Below, in pieces: positions 23,511 to 28,705 of a stretch of DNA of 28,705 bases. The notes beneath the pieces are model-generated. The model had not been told where the DNA came from. It was given only the letters and a program-made list of their open reading frames with translations, and did no database searches. Within the stretch, counting starts at the first letter, position 1. Each line of letters opens with the position of its first letter. The stretch comes from an uncultured Opitutales bacterium (lineage in GTDB: Bacteria > Verrucomicrobiota > Verrucomicrobiia > Opitutales > Intestinicryptomonadaceae): contig URAJ01000028.1 in assembly GCA_900545715.1 (NCBI GenBank), positions 1 to 28,705 on the forward strand, read 5' to 3'. The position numbers and the translations under genes are program-made.

Positions 23511-24961
23511 AACGCAACATATCGCATTTCTTTATAGAACGCCCAGCGTTCGCGATGGTCATATCCATCGTCATTACGATTATCGGCATTGTAGGATATT
23601 GCAGACTGCCTGTCGCGCAGTACCCGAATGTCGTTCCCCCGTCGGTCGTAGTCAGGACGAGCTACCCCGGAGCCTCTCCGGAAATCTTGATGAACACTGT
23701 TGCGGCGCCGCTCGAGCAGGAAATTAACGGCGTTGAAAATATGCTGTATATGTACAGCCAGTGCAGCTCCGACGGTTCCGTCTTAATCACTGTGACTTTC
23801 GAGGTCGGGACCAATTTGGATATCGCCCAGGTTCAGGTTCAAAACCGCGTGGCTATTGCGACTCCGCGACTTCCGGAGGAGGTTAGAAATATTGGCGTTG
23901 TCGTAAAAAAGCGCTCGCCGGATATGCTCGTTAGCATAAACCTTTTCTCGCCGGACGGTTCGCGCGACAAGCTCTATTTGACAAACTACGCAATCAGCCA
24001 GATGAACGACCGCCTCGCCCGTATTCAGGGTGTCGGCGACTTGGAAGTTCTCGGCCCGCGCGAATACAGCATGCGCATTTGGATAAATCCGGACAAGCTA
24101 TCCAAATACAATATGTCCCCCGCGACTATCGTGCGCGCCCTGAGGGAACAAAACAAGCAGGTTGCTGCCGGCGCTCTAAACCAGGCGCCAATCGCCAACC
24201 CGGACTTGGCGTACGAGCTGACTATCAACACGCAGGGCCGCTTCACAAAGCCTTCGGAATTTGAGGAGATAATAATAAAATACACCGAAGACGGAAAAGT
24301 TGTAAAACTTAAGGACGTTGCAAGAGTCGAGCTTGGCTCGTACGACTACTCGACGGAAACCTACCTCGACGGCAAGCCCTGCGTAGGTATATCTATATAC
24401 CAGCTCCCTGGCACGAACGCACTCGAAACGGCTGAAAAAATCACTGCGATGCTCGAAGAGATGAAGGCAAACTTTCCGGCGGGCGTTGACTACGAAATCA
24501 CTATCGACAACACGCTGTTCATTAAATCTTCCGTTAACGCGGTTTACCATACGATTTTCGAGGCAGTGTTGCTCGTCGTATTTGTAATACTGCTTTTCTT
24601 GCAGAACTGGCGCTCGTCTCTCATACCGCTTACGGCAATACCGGTGTCGCTTATTGGAACGTTCGGATTTATGGATTTGTTCGGATTTTCCATAAACAAT
24701 ATATCGCTTTTTGATATAGCGCTCGCAATCGGTATCGTGGTCGACAACGCGATAGTTATTGTGGAAAACGTCGAGCGCAATATGAAGCTCGGCATGGACG
24801 TGAAAAAGGCGACGAAAGACACTATGGACCACGTCCAAAACGCCCTAATCGCAATAACGCTCGTGTTGAGCGCGGTTTTCGTCCCCACGGCGTTTGTCAA
24901 GGGCAAAGGTATTGGAGTACGAAGCCGCCTCGCAGCTCGACTATGTAAAAAGGCAGCTTGA
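23507..24961 (+). pseudogene. RND (HAE1/AcrB-like) efflux pump, N-terminal half only
   Basis: Homologous sequence covers about the first 465 residues of a family normally ~1030-1050 long. Seen: TM1 after ISHFFIERPAFAMV, the porter domain with LPVAQYPNVVPP and SYPGASPE, then TM2-TM4 with FLQNWRSSLIPLTAIPVSLI and GIVVDNAIVIVENVER (Asp413, with Asn414 where AcrB has a second Asp). After AVFVPTAFV (near 24900) the frame continues for about 20 unrelated residues, which are the outer-membrane-factor sequence read out of frame, and stops at 24961. The second half, with the second porter repeat and TM7-TM12, is missing, so transport is impossible. The start overlaps the adaptor stop (ATGA). Confidence 0.9.
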
Positions 24962-25673
24962 CGCAGCAAAGAACCGCATAGCCCTACTGTGCGGCAGGAG
25001 CGCGACAGACTTCGAGTTGAAATGCGCCCCTCTCACCGACTCGCTTCCCAACATTCCGAAAGTCTTCCCGTCGCAGCTGCTTGAGCGCAGGCCCGACATC
25101 GCGGCAGCCGAGCGCAACGTTTACGCCGCGAACGCGCAACTTGGCGCAGATACGGCGGCATTCTTCCCGACAATATCGATAACCGGCGATGTAGGATTCA
25201 AGGCTAATAGGATAGAGAATCTGTTGGAGGCAGGCTCCCTCGCTTGGGGAATCAGCCCGCAACTCTACATACCGATATTCCAGGCGGGCAAACTTTGCGC
25301 CCAAAAGTATGCGGACATCGCGGCACATAAAGAGGCGACTGAAAAGTACAAATCAACCGTGCTTGGAGCCATTGAGGAGGTCGAGACGCTGCTTTCCGAC
25401 ATATCCCACATGAACAGGGAGTACGAGAACAGAAGGCAGACCTCTGCCCATTCGGCCGATGTTCAGATGTACACGCAAAAGCAGTACGAACTTGGCGATC
25501 AGGACTACTTTGCAGTCAGCGACGCACAACGCCAATACCTCACTTATAAAAGAGAGGAAATACGCCTTCTTGGCGCGAGGTACAGGTCGTACGTATCGCT
25601 TGTGATGTCCCTCGGCGGGGGCTGGGAAAATAAATATGAGAACCCCTCGGCCCTTGAGCTAGTGAACTTATAA
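24894..25673 (+). pseudogene. Outer-membrane efflux factor (NodT/OprM-like), C-terminal half only
   Basis: About 260 residues of a family usually 450-480 long. The remaining part begins inside the first alpha-hairpin (KVLEYEAASQLDYVKRQLDA) and continues with LCGRSATDFEL, LLERRPDIAAAERNVYAANA and AFFPTISITGDVG, which are NodT-type hallmarks, then the second hairpin with KQYELGDQDYFAVSDAQRQYL. The N-terminal lipoprotein signal and first beta-barrel strands are absent. The frame opens at a TTG but has no Shine-Dalgarno site. About 2.4 kb between this and the pump half would have been lost, estimated from family lengths. Confidence 0.88.
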
Positions 25674-25691
25674 TAATTTTCCTTATACCTG

Positions 25692-25728
25692 AAAAAACCG
25701 CCCCGACGCATTGTTCGCGCCGGGGCGG
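25692..25728 (-). terminator. Hairpin terminator between convergent units
   Basis: CCGCCCCG (25698-25705) pairs with CGGGGCGG (25721-25728). On the minus strand the stem runs into six T (complement of the A run 25692-25697), a proper terminator for the hydrolase operon. On the plus strand it lies 25 bp after the efflux remnant but lacks a T-run, so it may work weakly in that direction. Confidence 0.75.
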
Positions 25729-25812
25729 ACTCATTTCTAACCTTGCAGATTTTTATTCTGAAAAGTTTTTTTTATGCGGAAAAAATATTCACCGCCAATT
25801 TACTATTAATAC

Positions 25813-25843
25813 GACGGCTGTTCAAAAGGATTTTTCAGCCGTC
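25813..25843. repeat. 8-bp inverted repeat in the 3' flank of the hydrolase operon
   Basis: GACGGCTG (25813-25820) and CAGCCGTC (25836-25843) are exact complements with a 15-base spacer. Neither side has a T-run, so this is not a typical terminator. It could be a 3' stabilising hairpin of the minus-strand operon. Confidence 0.55.
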
Positions 25844-25940
25844 TCGAAAAAACTGATTGCTGCGCTGCGCGCGCATAACGCGCATTGCCGGGCGCACTGT
25901 TGCCGCGCCTACCTTATCGCCGGCCGATAAATCTATTTTC

Positions 25941-26882
25941 TTAGCGCAAATATTTGCCGAAAAACTCCACGAGCTTTGATACGACTTGCCCGACATATTG
26001 GGGCTTGTCGTATAAGTCAACGTGGGTTGCGCCGTCTATTGTAAAAATCTCCTTTGGCTCTTTTGCTCTCGAGAATGCGTCTTTCGTAAAATATAAAGTA
26101 TCGGCTTTGCTGCCGACAATAAAAAGAAGCGGCCTCGGGGAAACAGTGTCTATGTGCGCAAAGGCGTCCCAGGCTGCGAGCTTGTCGTTGCTAGAGACCA
26201 AATATTTATTTACGGAGGTTGGATAGAAACAGCGGTCTGTCCTGTAATACTCGTACGCTTCCTTTTGAATTGTCGAAGTGTTTTCGTCAATGTCGGCTTC
26301 GCTCTCGGGCACATAATGCCAGTATGCAGCCTTTCCGCCTCTTGCTTCGGACGTCCTCGCGTCCGCAACCTCTTTCAGCAGCTTATGCATAAAGTCGGGA
26401 ATATCGACGCCCGGAAAGCCGTTCTTTGCGCTGTCTCCTACGTCCCAAGTGCTTATGCCGGCTGCCGCCTTAATCCTAAATTCAGTCTGGATTGCGTTTA
26501 TTGTGTAGCCGCCCCCGGCGCAAATTCCCATCGCGCCTATCCTTTCGACGTCCACATATTTTAGCGATGTGAGATAGTCGACGGCGCTTCGTATGTCTTC
26601 CACGCGCGAAGTCGGATCCTCCAAGCACCTCGGCATTCCTTCGCTTTCGCCTTGGTGGCTTGCGTCGAATGCAAGCGCTACGTATCCGTTCCGCGCGAGA
26701 TTCCATGCGTACAAAGACGAGCACTGTTCTTTTACTCCTCCTCCCGGGTGCGTCACTACTACCGCGGGATATTTTTTGCTTTCGTCAAAATTGTCCGGCA
26801 GAAATAAGAGTCCGGCTATTTTCAAATCGAACTTTTTAAAGAAAACTTTCTTTCCCTCGTTGTAGTGCGTTTCGTAGAGCAT
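25941..26882 (-). CDS. Alpha/beta hydrolase, dienelactone-hydrolase-like, cytoplasmic
   Basis: A 313-residue alpha/beta hydrolase. The nucleophile elbow is GICAGGG with Cys121 in place of Ser, as in dienelactone hydrolases; Asp261 (SKADTLYF) and His287 (GATHVDLYD) complete a Cys-Asp-His triad. An oxyanion region THPGGGVKEQCSSLYA follows the first core strand. There is no signal peptide. The start is the ATG two bases after the acetyltransferase stop, with AGGAG seven bases before it; a longer in-frame version lies inside the neighbouring gene and is Arg/Lys-rich, hence rejected. It belongs to a three-gene operon with a secreted paralogue. Likely an esterase or lactonase; the substrate is unknown. 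Confidence 0.88.
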   Translation of the reverse strand: MLYETHYNEGKKVFFKKFDLKIAGLLFLPDNFDESKKYPAVVVTHPGGGVKEQCSSLYAWNLARNGYVALAFDASHQGESEGMPRCLEDPTSRVEDIRSAVDYLTSLKYVDVERIGAMGICAGGGYTINAIQTEFRIKAAAGISTWDVGDSAKNGFPGVDIPDFMHKLLKEVADARTSEARGGKAAYWHYVPESEADIDENTSTIQKEAYEYYRTDRCFYPTSVNKYLVSSNDKLAAWDAFAHIDTVSPRPLLFIVGSKADTLYFTKDAFSRAKEPKEIFTIDGATHVDLYDKPQYVGQVVSKLVEFFGKYLR

Positions 26883-26884
26883 TG

Positions 26885-27427
26885 CTATTCTCCTATCTTC
26901 CTTATGATTTTTGCGGGGTTTCCGGCGGCGATTGAGTAGGGCGGAATGTTTTTTGTGACGACGCTGCCCGCGCCAATTGTGCAACCCTCGCCGATTTCCA
27001 CGCCCGGAAGCACTATAACGCTTGCCCCAAGCCAGCAGTTTTTGTCGATTTTAACGGGCTTTGCAAAATTTATTCCCTTAATCCTTCTTTCAGGGTCAAT
27101 CGGGTGCATTGCCGTGTAAAGACCGACATTCGGACCGATGTAGCAATTGTCGCCTATTTCGATTTCGGCAGACGACAGGGCGCTAAAATTAAAATTTACA
27201 AATACGTTTTTGCCAAATTTTATATTTTGCCCGTACTCGCATTGGAAAGGAGGCACGAGTGCGAGATTTTCCGGTCTGTATCCGAAGACCTTTTCCTGGT
27301 TTTCGGGCGTTGGGTTTTCGTTGTATTCCTTTATCGCTTCGCGCGTGTGTTTGCGCATTTGGAAGAGAACGGGATCGCGGCTGTCGTATTCCTCGCCGGA
27401 CAGCATTTTTTCAAGTTCGCTCTTCAT
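26885..27427 (-). CDS. Maltose O-acetyltransferase-like sugar acetyltransferase
   Basis: A 180-residue left-handed beta-helix acetyltransferase that would transfer acetyl from acetyl-CoA to a sugar hydroxyl. The N-terminal helical region has the family opening SELEKMLSGEEYDSRDPVL, and the hexapeptide repeats run from about 65 to 170 (EIEIGDNCYIGPNV, KIDKNCWLGASVIVLPGVEIGEGC). The catalytic His is expected at His108 in YTAMHPIDP, and the end GNPAKIIRKI is typical. It starts 13 bp after the secreted hydrolase and ends two bases before the cytoplasmic one. An acetyl group added here and ester bonds cut by the neighbours suggests handling of acylated sugars, but this is inference from context. 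Confidence 0.92.
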   Translation of the reverse strand: MKSELEKMLSGEEYDSRDPVLFQMRKHTREAIKEYNENPTPENQEKVFGYRPENLALVPPFQCEYGQNIKFGKNVFVNFNFSALSSAEIEIGDNCYIGPNVGLYTAMHPIDPERRIKGINFAKPVKIDKNCWLGASVIVLPGVEIGEGCTIGAGSVVTKNIPPYSIAAGNPAKIIRKIGE

Positions 27428-27440
27428 ATTGCCTATATTG

Positions 27441-28499
27441 CTATTTGAGGTTTTCCTTAAAGAAATTTTCTATTTTATCAAATGGAATTGCGGGGGTGTC
27501 GTACAAATCGACATGGTTGGCGCCGGGAATTATAAGCAGCTGCTTATTATCGCCTTTGAGCTTCTTAAAAGCATCCTTGCTAAAATAGCACGAGTGCGCC
27601 TTTTCCCCGTGTATCATAAGAACCGCGTTTCTTATTTCCCCGCTATATGAGAGAATCGGCATATTTATAAACGACAGCGCCGACGTCTTGTTCCAGCCCC
27701 CGTTTGAATTAAGCGAGCGCTTGTGGTATCCGCGCTTTGTCTTATAGTATCCGTAATAGTCTTTGACAAATTGCGGGGCGTCCGCCGGAAGAACGTCGGG
27801 AAGGCCGCCGGCGAGCTCGTAGCTTTGGTTTTTAAAGTCTTTCGTGCGCTGGGCATTCAGCTCTTGCTTCAGCTTGTAGCGGGCGTTTTCGTCCATTGAA
27901 TCAAAGTAGCCGTTGGCGCTCACGCGGCTCATATCGTACATGGTCGACGTCACGGTAGCCTTGATTCTCGTGTCGATTGCGGCGGCGTTTAAAGCCATTC
28001 CGCCCCATCCGCATATCCCTATTATTCCGATTTTTTCTGGATCGGCCTCGGGCAGATTCGATAGAAAATCCACGGCGGCGCAAAAGTCTTCCGTATTTAT
28101 GTCGGGAGACGCCACATAGCGAGGGTGCCCGCCGCTTTCACCAGTATATGAAGGGTCGAAGGCTACAGTGAGAAATCCCCTTTCAGCCATTGTCTGGGCA
28201 TATAGGCCAGAGGACTGCTCTTTAACGGCCCCGAATGGGCCTGCAACCGCGATTGCTGGGAGCTTGCCTTCGTGGTTTTTCGGAATATACATATCCGCTG
28301 CGAGCGTTATTCCGTAGCGGTTGTTAAACGTCACCTTGCGGTGCGCGACCTTGTCACTCTGCGGGAATACTTTATCCCATTCGTTTGTGAGTTCGAGTTT
28401 TTCCATAAAGTTTTTGCTTTCAGCGCCGTTATGGGCATGTGCGCAAGTGCTTGCCGCTAATATTAAAAATGTTGCGAATATCGATGGCGTAATTTTCAT
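27441..28499 (-). CDS. Secreted alpha/beta hydrolase, paralogue of the operon's last gene
   Basis: A 352-residue exported hydrolase. Residues 1-22 form a signal peptide (MKITPSIFATFLILAASTCA, then HA), which the cytoplasmic paralogue lacks. The fold matches that gene: GPFGAVKEQSSGLYAQTMAE, FDPSYTGESGG, nucleophile elbow GICGWGG with Cys163, and His329 in GANHVDLYD. The position of the triad Asp (ADTLYF in the paralogue) reads AHSCYF, so His302 stands where Asp is expected. The acid may come from elsewhere or the activity may differ. First gene of the three-gene operon; no clear Shine-Dalgarno site precedes the ATG. Confidence 0.87.
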   Translation of the reverse strand: MKITPSIFATFLILAASTCAHAHNGAESKNFMEKLELTNEWDKVFPQSDKVAHRKVTFNNRYGITLAADMYIPKNHEGKLPAIAVAGPFGAVKEQSSGLYAQTMAERGFLTVAFDPSYTGESGGHPRYVASPDINTEDFCAAVDFLSNLPEADPEKIGIIGICGWGGMALNAAAIDTRIKATVTSTMYDMSRVSANGYFDSMDENARYKLKQELNAQRTKDFKNQSYELAGGLPDVLPADAPQFVKDYYGYYKTKRGYHKRSLNSNGGWNKTSALSFINMPILSYSGEIRNAVLMIHGEKAHSCYFSKDAFKKLKGDNKQLLIIPGANHVDLYDTPAIPFDKIENFFKENLK

Positions 28500-28705
28500 A
28501 ACTTTAGTCAGCGTGTATTATTTATATATCGATTGCGTGTAAAGAAAAAATAAATTTTTTCTAATCAAAAACCGCACAAGAAACATATGAAGCCCGATAA
28601 AAAGGCCTTGCATCATAAATTGAGAAATCAAAAATGAGTGTAGGAAATAATCGCTCTTCGTCAAACTCAGTGGGATGAGGAAGAAAGAGGGGATAAGAGA
28701 AGAAG
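28500..28705. other. Right-edge region with hydrolase operon promoter area
   Basis: AT-rich DNA that should hold the promoter of the minus-strand operon; no clear -35/-10 pair was found. A 16-codon frame (28587-28637) is too short to claim. The final ~30 bases are almost pure purine (G/A-rich), a low-complexity edge resembling the complement of the C/T-rich left edge. Confidence 0.4.

Noticed and set aside
24743..24748. Asp-Asn instead of Asp-Asp in the RND proton relay as a unique mutation
   Set aside because: VDN variants are familiar in other RND subfamilies, so this is not evidence of damage by itself.
28587..28637. Sixteen-codon peptide frame at the right edge
   Set aside because: Too short, with no ribosome-binding site and no independent support.

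Overview
The window reads as a chromosomal segment of a Gram-negative anaerobe, most likely in the Verrucomicrobiota/Lentisphaerota (PVC) group. This placement is inferred, not proven. The pointers are a PEP-CTERM surface protein with beta-strand repeats, a secreted DUF5107-TPR protein, lipoprotein and outer-membrane efflux components, a very large PPi-type PEP carboxykinase, moderately GC-rich genes and strongly AT-rich intergenic DNA with few good Shine-Dalgarno sites. No rRNA, tRNA, CRISPR array, insertion sequence or prophage gene was seen.

Layout. 1-2143: a left-edge terminator, then rpsA (six-domain ribosomal protein S1) with its own terminator. 2394-7284: an AraC-type regulator and a 1097-residue secreted DUF5107-TPR protein. 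7285-10710: a long leader and pyruvate phosphate dikinase (PPDK). 11479-13084: a PEP-CTERM-anchored beta-repeat surface protein followed by three degenerate copies of its 3' end. 13310-15716 (minus): a secreted SMP-30/gluconolactonase-like protein and a beta-CASP metallo-beta-lactamase nuclease. 15902-19406 (plus): PPi-dependent PEP carboxykinase with a strong terminator. 20024-21434 (minus): a hot-dog thioesterase and an EFR1-type flavodoxin/ferredoxin. 21653-25673 (plus): a TetR regulator with a candidate operator, followed by an RND efflux operon (adaptor, pump, outer-membrane factor) that is visibly broken. 25941-28499 (minus): a tight three-gene operon of two related Cys-nucleophile alpha/beta hydrolases, one secreted and one cytoplasmic, flanking a maltose-acetyltransferase-like enzyme.

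How the genes fit together. PPDK and PPi-PEPCK both act on phosphoenolpyruvate and are joined by pyrophosphate: the carboxykinase can release PPi while fixing CO2 to oxaloacetate, and PPDK can spend PPi to make ATP from PEP. That suggests a pyrophosphate-economising PEP branch point, as in propionibacteria and Entamoeba. The efflux operon carries an in-frame stop in the adaptor signal peptide, a one-base frameshift in the same gene, and a deletion that joins the first half of the pump to the second half of the outer-membrane factor, while its TetR regulator is intact.

The least expected pattern is that rpsA, the AraC gene and the PEP-CTERM gene are each followed by an imperfect tandem duplication of their own 3' end, including the stop codon. 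A similar small repeat sits beside the terminator at the left edge. I know of no element that explains this. No clearly new defence or mobile system was recognised.
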